Notes: a model not told the origin generated them from the sequence alone. Counted from the stretch's first letter, positions 1 through 4,579 are shown. The stretch is DNA of 5,399 nucleotides from Candidatus Huberarchaeum crystalense (GCA_002789275.1 PFSX01000019.1:1-5399); one strand, 5' to 3'. Numbers and translations are program-made.

Positions 1-64
1 CAAAAACAACAATTATTAAACCAATAAATAAAAACTATCTCAAAAACAACAATTATTAAACCAA
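1..64. repeat. 24-bp direct repeat, two copies 40 bp apart, downstream of sepF
   Basis: Positions 1-24 and 41-64 are identical over 24 bases (each starts CAAAAACAACAATTATTAAA and continues CCAA), with 16 different bases between them. The first copy begins exactly at the window edge, so the array may continue to the left. On the minus strand each copy is T-rich and ends in GTTTTTG, so the pair lies just past the sepF stop and could supply two U-rich transcription stop signals. Function is inferred; the duplication itself is seen directly. Confidence 0.8.
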
Positions 65-70
65 CAAAAG

Positions 71-481
71 CTAATATTCCATACCTTCTGCAAAAGAAGT
101 TGTTTTTTTCTTTTTTTTCATAATTAGGTGTGTTTTTGGAACTACTAATAATAATGAGTTTTGAAGAACAACCATGTCTCCGCCAGTTACTTCTGCGGTT
201 TTCTTTATTCTATCGATTGCGCGCTTAAGATCCTCGAACTTTTCTTGTTGAATTTGCACAATATCAATAAGTAAAATTGTCTTTCCATCTCTGAATAAAT
301 TTATAACATTTTGAGTATCATTATAGCTCTTTAATTGATCGTAAATTATTCGGTACTTTCCCGCGCGCTTAATATCTCGGGTAAGTTCCTGGCCCTCATC
401 TAAAGTTTGAGCAATATTTTCAGCGTCAACATATTCTTCTTCTCTTTTTTTATTTCCAAAGAGCATTTCTATTATTCCCAT
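71..481 (-). CDS. sepF: SepF-like cell division protein
   Basis: A 136-residue protein matching the SepF family, which in archaea and Gram-positive bacteria tethers FtsZ to the inner face of the cytoplasmic membrane. The N-terminus (MGIIEMLFG, residues 1-9) is short and hydrophobic, as expected for the membrane-targeting helix. A charged linker (10-40) follows, then the compact SepF fold: YRIIYDQLKSYNDTQNVINL (43-62), a strand around TILLIDIVQI (68-77), a helix with RAIDRIKKTAEV (88-98), and the family GGD motif at 100-102, followed by VVLQNSLLLVVP. The C-terminal tail is odd: five lysines (122-126) from a slippage-prone A8-G-A7 run, then about ten polar residues. The start at 481 is chosen because the targeting helix begins there and a TATA box lies about 35 bases upstream. 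No ftsZ is in the window. The family call is strong; the division role is known from the family. Confidence 0.88.
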   Translation of the reverse strand: MGIIEMLFGNKKREEEYVDAENIAQTLDEGQELTRDIKRAGKYRIIYDQLKSYNDTQNVINLFRDGKTILLIDIVQIQQEKFEDLKRAIDRIKKTAEVTGGDMVVLQNSLLLVVPKTHLIMKKKKKTTSFAEGMEY

Positions 482-512
482 AATGTATTTAGTAAGTAGT
501 TTAAAAACCCTA

Positions 513-520
513 TATTTAAA
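513..520 (-). promoter_or_regulatory. TATA box for sepF
   Basis: On the minus strand these bases read TTTAAATA, the archaeal TATA consensus. It is centred about 35 bases before the sepF ATG at 481. With the usual spacing of about 25 bases to the start of transcription, the mRNA would have a leader of only about 10 bases, near leaderless, which fits the lack of a Shine-Dalgarno before sepF. It implies that sepF is transcribed separately from the ribosomal-protein operon upstream. No convincing BRE purine run is seen. Confidence 0.6.
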
Positions 521-588
521 GAAACCAAATACAAAGATATTCTTCGTTAAGACCTATAAAAAATATATATTTTCATAAATTACAAAAC

Positions 589-595
589 AAAAAAA
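589..595 (-). terminator. T7 tract, probable terminator of the uS9 operon
   Basis: The minus strand reads seven consecutive T here (TATTGTTTTTTTGTTTTG), about 80 bases past the uS9 stop and after the stem-loop at 619-673. Archaeal RNA polymerase terminates on U-rich tracts without needing a hairpin, so this is the most likely end of the RNase HI to uS9 transcript. It precedes the separate sepF promoter. Other short T runs nearby (667-671) could also contribute. Confidence 0.45.
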
Positions 596-618
596 CAATA
601 TATAGAAATTAACAGTAC

Positions 619-673
619 GATTTTTGTTGTGCGATTTGTATATGTAAATAAACTACAAAAGCACACAAAAATC
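619..673 (-). other. Long imperfect stem-loop in the 3' region of the uS9 operon
   Basis: The arm GATTTTTGTTGTGC (619-632) is complementary to GCACACAAAAATC (661-673) with a single bulged base. Inside it TTTGTA (635-640) pairs with TACAAA (654-659), leaving a 13-base loop (641-653). Together this gives about 19 base pairs over 55 bases, beginning three bases after the uS9 stop codon. A 3'-end protecting or processing structure, a protein-binding site, or a small stable RNA are all possible; the pairing is seen, the role is inferred. Confidence 0.55.
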
Positions 674-675
674 TA

Positions 676-1119
676 CTAACGATAAGATTTTTGCTGTTTT
701 TTTGCTCTTGCTTTGTATCCAAAATGCCTTGGTTGTTTAGCGCGCACGTCAGAAATAAATAAATATCGAGCATACTTGCTATAAATTTCTTTAAGTTGCT
801 TTGCTTCGATGGTTGGAATAGATTTAAGCAAAAGTTGGCCTATTGCTGTGCGAGCTGCCTGAGCTTGCCCCATAACACCACCTCCAACAACAGACACATA
901 TATATCTTTATCTTTTAAAAAATTATCTACAATCTCTCTGCCAACAAATATTGGTTCTAAAATTATTTTAGATATAATCTTTGGAGTTAAACTCTCAGCA
1001 AGTACATTGTTGACAATTACTTTTCCTGAACCCTTTTTCAAATAAGTGCGCGATACTGCTGATTTTCGTTTTCCAGTTCCTATATTTGTTTTTGTTTTTT
1101 TAGAGTGTTTAGCAATCAT
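676..1119 (-). CDS. rps9: Small-subunit ribosomal protein uS9
   Basis: A 147-residue protein of the 30S head whose C-terminal tail reaches towards the P-site tRNA. Diagnostic features are GTGKRKSAVSRTYL (14-27), the VNN element near 36-38, the family signature GGGVMGQAQAARTAIGQ (79-95), the YARYLFISDVRAKQPRHFGYKARAKK segment (116-141 in total), and the invariant C-terminal KSYR typical of archaeal and eukaryotic forms. Length is slightly above the usual 130-135 residues because of a short lysine-rich N-terminal extension (1-13). The start at 1119 follows the eL41 stop by one base (TAA-A-ATG), so translation is probably coupled to eL41. It is the last gene of the operon. In many archaea uS9 lies beside uL13 and eL18; neither is here, so the local order is rearranged. 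Confidence 0.97.
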   Translation of the reverse strand: MIAKHSKKTKTNIGTGKRKSAVSRTYLKKGSGKVIVNNVLAESLTPKIISKIILEPIFVGREIVDNFLKDKDIYVSVVGGGVMGQAQAARTAIGQLLLKSIPTIEAKQLKEIYSKYARYLFISDVRAKQPRHFGYKARAKKQQKSYR

Positions 1120-1120
1120 T

Positions 1121-1255
1121 TTATAGCGCCTTTAGTTTGAGCAAACGTCGCTTTCGCTTTCTCGCTCTGATTCTTTTTTTGAGCCATTTCCATCGCATTT
1201 GTCTTCTTTTGCCTTTTCGCACATTTTTCTTCCATTTTCGCGGTTTTGCCTTCAT
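1121..1255 (-). CDS. rpl41e: Large-subunit ribosomal protein eL41 (44 residues)
   Basis: A very short gene that fills the gap between eS24 and uS9. The product starts MKAKPRKWKK and continues through QMRWKWLKKRIRARKRKRR (residues 19-37). Family knowledge: archaeal eL41 has the form MKRRPRKWKK, then MRWKWIKKRIRRLKRQRKK, so both halves align, including the invariant RWKW and KKRIR blocks. Twenty-five of 44 residues are Lys or Arg and none is acidic. eL41 is a single basic helix at the ribosomal subunit interface. The ATG at 1255 overlaps the eS24 stop as ATGA, and the TAA ends one base before the uS9 ATG, exactly as expected for an operon gene. An internal ATG at residue 20 would give the 25-residue eukaryote-like core, but the conserved PRKWKK upstream favours the longer form. 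There is no Shine-Dalgarno; coupling to eS24 is likely. Confidence 0.9.
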   Translation of the reverse strand: MKAKPRKWKKNVRKGKRRQMRWKWLKKRIRARKRKRRLLKLKAL

Positions 1256-1689
1256 TTTGTGCTTATATTTGCAATAGTTTTGGTTGTTTGTTGAATGTCA
1301 TTTGTTTTTTTGTTATCTTCATCAATAGTATTTTGTTGAATGTCATTTGTTTTTTTGTTATCTTCATCAATAGTATTTTGTTGAATGTTGTTTGGCTTTT
1401 CATTATCTTTAATTTTATTTCTGGTTTTTATATAATCTTGCTCTGTTTGTTTAAGCGCATCTAAGGAAACATAATAATATAAAGTAGATAGCAAAGTACT
1501 CTGTCCAAAGTGTGTTTCCACTTTTCTCACAAGTAATTGCTCTTTTATCAAAGAGCTATCATTTGCAAGCAGATGATCAATAATACTTTGCTTTGACGGA
1601 ATTGGCTCTCCTTTAAAAAATGCTTTAATTTCAATTTTTTCTCTTTTAAGATTTGGTTCTTTTACTCTTGAAATAATATCTAATTTCAT
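1252..1689 (-). CDS. rps24e: Small-subunit ribosomal protein eS24 with a repeated low-complexity tail
   Basis: A 145-residue protein. Residues 1-91 are the eS24 domain: MKLDIISRVKEPNLKREKIE (1-20), the PSKQSIIDHL element (31-40) matching the family PSR/K loop, VRKVETHFGQS (54-64, family I-x-T-x-FG), STLYYYVSLDAL (68-79, family A-x-VYDSxEAL), and YIKTRN (86-91, family Y-x-x-x-RN). Archaeal eS24 normally stops near 100 residues. Here a further 50 or so residues form a polar Asn/Gln/Lys/Asp tail with 15-residue repeats (NDIQQNTIDEDNKKT type) at 100-114, 115-129 and a partial copy from 130. The start overlaps the Spt4 stop (ATGA), and the stop overlaps the eL41 start in the same way. Adjacency of Spt4 and eS24 is a familiar archaeal arrangement, although the dephospho-CoA kinase (DUF359) and eS31 genes that often accompany them are absent here. 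Confidence 0.93.
   Translation of the reverse strand: MKLDIISRVKEPNLKREKIEIKAFFKGEPIPSKQSIIDHLLANDSSLIKEQLLVRKVETHFGQSTLLSTLYYYVSLDALKQTEQDYIKTRNKIKDNEKPNNIQQNTIDEDNKKTNDIQQNTIDEDNKKTNDIQQTTKTIANISTK
1282..1392. repeat. 45-bp tandem repeat inside the eS24 gene
   Basis: The 45 bases at 1291-1335 are repeated without any mismatch at 1336-1380. A degenerate third copy starts at 1381 (TTGAATGT), and a partial copy lies on the other side. The unit is 15 codons, so the reading frame is kept. Perfect identity at synonymous positions points to a recent duplication, or to ongoing copy-number change. Confidence 0.95.
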
Positions 1690-1886
1690 TTTGCTACCCT
1701 TAATGCATATTCACCTTTTAAACTTGCGTGAATAATTTGAGCAAATACAGATTTAGATGCATCAATAATAAATAAATATCCTTCAAAATCAGATGTTAAT
1801 TCCCGACCTCCACAACCCGGACAAATCTTTTCAGAAACAAGCCGCTTGCAACTTTTGCATGCTTTAACTGCAACTATCTTATTCAT
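1686..1886 (-). CDS. spt4: Transcription elongation factor Spt4 (RNA polymerase subunit E'')
   Basis: A 66-residue zinc-ribbon protein. Archaeal Spt4 pairs with the NGN domain of Spt5 and clamps RNA polymerase for processive elongation. Four cysteines form the ribbon: C10 and C13 (CKSC), C22 and C25 (CPGC). The characteristic second half follows: ELTSDFEGYLFIIDASKS (29-46, family SSDW-x-GYVIIIDPE-x-S), then a short helix, and KGEYALRV (58-65, family KGxYALKV). Length is normal for archaea (about 60 residues). It has a good Shine-Dalgarno, GAGGT at 1896-1892, five bases before the ATG and lying within the last codons of eS8. The gene overlaps eS8 by eight bases and eS24 by four, so it sits inside a single translationally linked block with ribosomal proteins. 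Spt5 is not in the window. Confidence 0.95.
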   Translation of the reverse strand: MNKIVAVKACKSCKRLVSEKICPGCGGRELTSDFEGYLFIIDASKSVFAQIIHASLKGEYALRVAK

Positions 1887-2268
1887 TTTTTACCTCTAAC
1901 AAAACACCATTAAGCACTGGTTGTTGCCCTGGTCTGCTTGTAATTTTTACATCCCCTAAATCTGTTTCAACTATTGCTCCTTTTGTAAGAATCTTATTTT
2001 TTAACAACTTAGGATTAGCTTTGTTGTCAACAAACGCAATTATTTTTGCTTTTTTATATGTTTTATTTTTTAAAAGAACATTGACTTCATCTATTGATTT
2101 TATCTTAATTTTTAAATTATCTCCGCGCACTTGCTGTTTTTTTAATAATTTGCGCTCTATGATCGTAGAAATTGGCGGGCGTCCTGTGCGCGCTTTTTTC
2201 TTTTTGCTGTGTGGTTTGTACTTTTTTCCTGTTTCAGTTCTCCCTTGGCGACCTTGATAAATTACCAT
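1879..2268 (-). CDS. rps8e: Small-subunit ribosomal protein eS8
   Basis: A 129-residue protein, the normal archaeal length. Family marks are the N-terminal YQGRQGRTETGKKYKP (4-19, family WQGRSxRKPTGGxxxP), the basic KKKKARTGRPP segment (22-32), VRGDNLKIK (47-55, family VRGGNxKxR), and the strongly conserved second half: DNKANPKLLKNKILTKGAIV (81-100), ETDLG (101-105) and ITSRPGQQPVLN (109-120). The frame stays open 18 codons further upstream to 2322, but that part overlaps the RNase HI gene and has no family match, so MVIYQGR at 2268 is taken as the start. It begins seven bases after the RNase HI stop with no Shine-Dalgarno, and its last codons carry the ribosome-binding site of spt4. Confidence 0.95.
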   Translation of the reverse strand: MVIYQGRQGRTETGKKYKPHSKKKKARTGRPPISTIIERKLLKKQQVRGDNLKIKIKSIDEVNVLLKNKTYKKAKIIAFVDNKANPKLLKNKILTKGAIVETDLGDVKITSRPGQQPVLNGVLLEVKNE

Positions 2269-2275
2269 ATATTTT

Positions 2276-2698
2276 TTAAGAAGAGACAACTTTTTGTTTG
2301 CTTGAATTATCAAGAACTTCATTTACTAGCGCATCTGCTTCGCTGTTCTCTGCGCGCGGAATATGCAAAAACACAATATTTTTGAATCTGCCACCTATTT
2401 GCATAACTTTAAAATACAATTCTTTAAGATCATGATTTTTAACTCTATATTCTTTTGTTAATTGCTTAACTATAAGTTCGCTGTCTAAAAAGCATTTAAT
2501 TTGCGTTGCTCCTAATCCTTTCGCTGCTTCTAAACCCTCAATCAATGCCAAATATTCTGCTTGGTTGTTGGTCTTTATGCCAAAGAAAAATCCATTTTTA
2601 AAAATAATCTTGCCTTCCTTATCTCTAATGATAACACCACCTGCTGCTGGTCCTGGATTTCTGCGCGCCCCCCCATCTGTAAAAATAGATATTTCCAT
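2276..2698 (-). CDS. rnhA: Archaeal-type ribonuclease HI
   Basis: A 140-residue enzyme that cuts the RNA strand of RNA/DNA hybrids using two metal ions. The four catalytic acids are visible: D8 in IFTDGGARRNPGPAAGG (6-21), E48 in TNNQAEYLALIEGL (43-56), D72 in CFLDSELIVKQL (69-80), and D122 in PRAENSEADALVNEVLD (114-130). The layout, with no basic protrusion between the third and fourth motifs, matches the short archaeal and Gram-positive type rather than E. coli RNase HI. The frame is open to 2776, but residues before MEISIFTDGG match nothing in the family and would overlap the divergent gene, so the start at 2698 is preferred. It is the first gene of the operon, upstream of eS8. There is no Shine-Dalgarno, and the leader is probably short. 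Seven G in a row encode part of the TDGGAR motif. Confidence 0.94.
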   Translation of the reverse strand: MEISIFTDGGARRNPGPAAGGVIIRDKEGKIIFKNGFFFGIKTNNQAEYLALIEGLEAAKGLGATQIKCFLDSELIVKQLTKEYRVKNHDLKELYFKVMQIGGRFKNIVFLHIPRAENSEADALVNEVLDNSSKQKVVSS

Positions 2699-2761
2699 AC
2701 ATTTTTTATTTAAATTTTGAAATTGTTGGGGTAGAAAATTGTAATTTTGCTTAAATAATAT
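2699..2761. promoter_or_regulatory. Divergent promoter region between rnhA and the membrane-protein pair
   Basis: This 63-base AT-rich gap separates two divergent starts (2698 minus, 2762 plus). Two TATA-like elements are visible. ATTTAAATTT around 2709-2716 is nearly palindromic; used rightward it would place a start near 2736 and a leader of about 25 bases for the 47-residue gene. TATTATTTAAG on the minus strand (2760-2750) would place a start near 2730 and a leader of about 30 bases for rnhA. If so, the two promoters cross and could not both be occupied easily. Positions are inferred from the usual archaeal TATA-to-start spacing. Confidence 0.45.
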
Positions 2762-2905
2762 ATGGAAAGTGAGCAAATTATTTTATTAATTATTGTAGTA
2801 GTATTTTTGGTTCTGGCCGCACTCTTTATATTTGGCAATCTTGGCAGCTCTTTTATTAATTCACTAAAAGATATGTTTGGTGGCCTATTTCCTGGAAGCA
2901 ACTAA
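2762..2905 (+). CDS. Small single-helix membrane protein (47 residues), unrecognised
   Basis: The product starts MESEQIILLIIVVVFLVLAA. Residues 6-25 form one strongly hydrophobic helix preceded by two glutamates. A 22-residue tail follows (GNLGSSFINSLKDMFGGLFP, then GSN) that could form a short amphipathic helix. I do not recognise the family. The acidic N-terminus and weakly charged C-side leave topology uncertain. It has no type IV pilin cleavage motif that I can see, although the size and hydrophobic start resemble small pseudopilin-like proteins. It is the first gene of a probable two-gene unit, 47 bases ahead of the cysteine-rich exported protein and divergent from rnhA, which makes an accessory role in membrane anchoring or export of its neighbour plausible. 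No Shine-Dalgarno is close to the ATG, so translation from a short leader is likely. It is probably real because hydrophobicity, start, stop and spacing are all coherent. Confidence 0.65.
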   Translation: MESEQIILLIIVVVFLVLAALFIFGNLGSSFINSLKDMFGGLFPGSN

Positions 2906-2942
2906 AATGATTAAATATAAAATAACTAATAAAATTCTGCAC

Positions 2943-2946
2943 GGAG
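2943..2946 (+). promoter_or_regulatory. Shine-Dalgarno GGAG for the 518-residue protein
   Basis: GGAG lies six bases before the ATG at 2953 and fixes that start codon. It contrasts with the leaderless-looking starts elsewhere in the window and fits an internal operon gene, the second cistron after the 47-residue gene. Confidence 0.7.
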
Positions 2947-2952
2947 AAACAA

Positions 2953-4509
2953 ATGGTGCAATATGAAACAATAGCAAAGCTATTTCTTGCTGTTTTGCTG
3001 CTTACTATATTATTTTATATTAGTATAGTTGTTCTTGGTGTGTGGAAACCTGTTATGCCTTGGTCAGAATATATTGAAAAGTTTGCGATTATAGGATATA
3101 CTAATGAAAAATATATAGAGCCAGAAAAAGAATTTAAAATTATAGTTGAGCCAAACCCAGATCTAACAAAATATAAAAACAAAAACTACCTTGATTTGTG
3201 GATATGTGTTGACAATGTTTATCAATATTATAAACCGCTTTATGTTGAGAAAAAGGCAGATTATGCTTTTGTAGAACAAGAAAAAAGAGATTCAAAGGGT
3301 AACATTCATACTACAAATAAATTTCTATATATGAAAATTTTTGCAGGGGAGGAGGACGGAGAAGAATATAAAGATAAAAGTGAGAAAGATAAAATAATAA
3401 ACTATATTTTAAATATGAAAAAATATTCACAAAGTGGAGAGTGTTATTTTACAGTTCCACTTGGAGGCAAGGCTGAAGGCCATTATTATTATCCTTGCAA
3501 TGGAAATGATGGAAGCCCTATAATTAAAAAAATATCTTCATCAGAATACAATGAATATAGCCTAGCCTTATTTGCAAAGTGGCTTAGTGTTGATTTTTTT
3601 AGCAGAACAACTTTGGTAGAGGACTTTGATCGCAATTCTTCAATATCACCAAAGGATAATATTAAAGGTAAATGTTGGCCTGGAGATTGTGGAAAAAAAT
3701 ATTTTGATGTTAATGATAGTGGAAAAAAATTTGATTGTGATACAGCATGCAAAGGAAATTCTATCTGTAATGATATATGTAATAAAATTCCATCAAAAAT
3801 TGTTAGGGGTGATACACCAATATTGACTTCGCTTTCATATAAAGTAAACTCCTCAAGTGTTGATGACAGCCAATGCGTGCCTTATGATCCTGAAAAACAA
3901 CTTAATTTTAATATGATGCTAACAACAAAAGATAGCAGTGGAAGTAATATTCCACACGCAGAAGCATACAAACCTGTTTATGGACCAGTGTACATTTACT
4001 TTAGACTTTATGACAAAAAAAAAGATGAAATGACTCAATTATGGCCTATAAGTAAGGATTCAGCAATGTTAGTGACATCTGGCATGCCATATTCAAGAGA
4101 TATGCCTACTGCTGGACTTATTCCAGGTATAATTCAATTCGCGCAAAAACGCGGGGAAAATGTTGTTCACCTTTTAGCTGCTATTCCTCACTCACCTTTT
4201 AATAAAGATTTTGATGTGACAAAAAACTATATAACAGCAAAGTTGCCGTTTGTTGTTAGTAATAGTAACTCCCAAACCTTTAAAGATAATTTTGGAAACA
4301 ATTTAAGATATGGTAAAAAATATGATGATGTTTCTTACATATCTCCAATGTGTGCAACAGGTTTTGGTAGGTTTTGGTATTATTCTACGATGATGCGAAT
4401 TCCGCCGAGTGTTATGGGACAAAGCTCAAATGATAATTTTATTAAAAGTGATGATGGCTGCAAACACGAGCAATGGCTTACTGAGGATGGGTATTATAAT
4501 TTGTGGTAG
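2953..4509 (+). CDS. N-terminally membrane-anchored, cysteine-rich exported protein, unrecognised
   Basis: A 518-residue protein of unknown family. Residues about 8-31 (starting AKLFLAVLLLTILFYISIVV) form one transmembrane helix or uncleaved signal anchor, followed by WKPVMPW. The remaining 480 or so residues are polar, Tyr/Lys/Asp/Ser-rich and lack further obvious membrane segments, so they are probably outside the cell. There are twelve cysteines (85, 164, 182, 241, 246, 262, 266, 272, 276, 308, 467, 503), an even number. Six are clustered at 241-276, including a regular CxxxC-x5-CxxxC block at 262-276; disulfide bonding outside the cell is likely. Sequons NDS (254), NSS (228) and NSS (299) could be glycosylated. 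The start is set by the GGAG at 2943. It follows the 47-residue membrane gene and is probably cotranscribed with it. Codon use favours AGA for Arg, unlike the minus-strand operon. A structural surface or attachment protein is possible, but no function can be assigned. Confidence 0.85.
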   Translation: MVQYETIAKLFLAVLLLTILFYISIVVLGVWKPVMPWSEYIEKFAIIGYTNEKYIEPEKEFKIIVEPNPDLTKYKNKNYLDLWICVDNVYQYYKPLYVEKKADYAFVEQEKRDSKGNIHTTNKFLYMKIFAGEEDGEEYKDKSEKDKIINYILNMKKYSQSGECYFTVPLGGKAEGHYYYPCNGNDGSPIIKKISSSEYNEYSLALFAKWLSVDFFSRTTLVEDFDRNSSISPKDNIKGKCWPGDCGKKYFDVNDSGKKFDCDTACKGNSICNDICNKIPSKIVRGDTPILTSLSYKVNSSSVDDSQCVPYDPEKQLNFNMMLTTKDSSGSNIPHAEAYKPVYGPVYIYFRLYDKKKDEMTQLWPISKDSAMLVTSGMPYSRDMPTAGLIPGIIQFAQKRGENVVHLLAAIPHSPFNKDFDVTKNYITAKLPFVVSNSNSQTFKDNFGNNLRYGKKYDDVSYISPMCATGFGRFWYYSTMMRIPPSVMGQSSNDNFIKSDDGCKHEQWLTEDGYYNLW

Positions 4510-4530
4510 ATTTAAGTTTTTTTGTAAATC
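4509..4530 (+). terminator. T7 tract in a small hairpin after the 518-residue gene
   Basis: Directly after the stop, GATTTA (4509-4514) can pair with TAAATC (4525-4530), presenting a run of seven T (4517-4523) in the loop. The U-rich tract alone is enough to suggest archaeal termination of the rightward transcript; the hairpin is weak and may be incidental. Confidence 0.5.
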
Positions 4531-4543
4531 AAAATAAAATAGA

Positions 4544-4579
4544 AATTGCTAAAAGGAGACGGATTTACTAAAAGCAATT
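4544..4579. other. Short inverted repeat enclosing an orphan Shine-Dalgarno-like motif
   Basis: AATTGCT (4544-4550) is complementary to AGCAATT (4573-4579), a 7-bp stem with a 22-base loop that contains AAAAGGAGACGG. No ATG, GTG or TTG opens a meaningful frame at the right distance after that motif. The surrounding 4510-4648 interval holds no gene on either strand that I can support. It is the 3' region of two convergent genes, so this may be a 3'-end structure or the remnant of a lost gene start. Confidence 0.3.

Noticed and set aside
1..64. Possible CRISPR array
   Set aside because: Only two 24-bp copies with a 16-bp gap; CRISPR spacers are about twice that length, and no cas gene is present.
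560..573. Perfect 14-bp palindrome AAAATATATATTTT
   Set aside because: Pure A/T in an AT-rich gap; expected easily by chance, and not positioned as an operator for the sepF TATA box.
1246..1464. 72-codon plus-strand frame rich in Phe/Ile/Leu
   Set aside because: It is antisense to the Lys/Asn-rich eS24 tail; its hydrophobic repeats merely mirror the 45-bp repeat.
2021..2257. 78-codon plus-strand frame
   Set aside because: Antisense to eS8, which has clear family motifs along its whole length.
2276..2322. Upstream-extended eS8 start at 2322
   Set aside because: The extra 18 residues overlap RNase HI and have no counterpart in the eS8 family, which begins at the YQGR region.
2710..2901. 63-codon minus-strand frame
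   Set aside because: Antisense to the 47-residue membrane gene, with no recognisable features or start signal.
3489..3826. Two frames (87 codons minus, 66 codons plus) inside the cysteine-rich gene
   Set aside because: Both are shadows of the 518-residue frame, with no signals of their own.
4448..4484. C/D box sRNA-like pattern (GTGATGA, then CTGA)
   Set aside because: Lies in the coding end of the 518-residue gene, lacks D' and C' boxes and a terminal stem, and such short motifs occur by chance.
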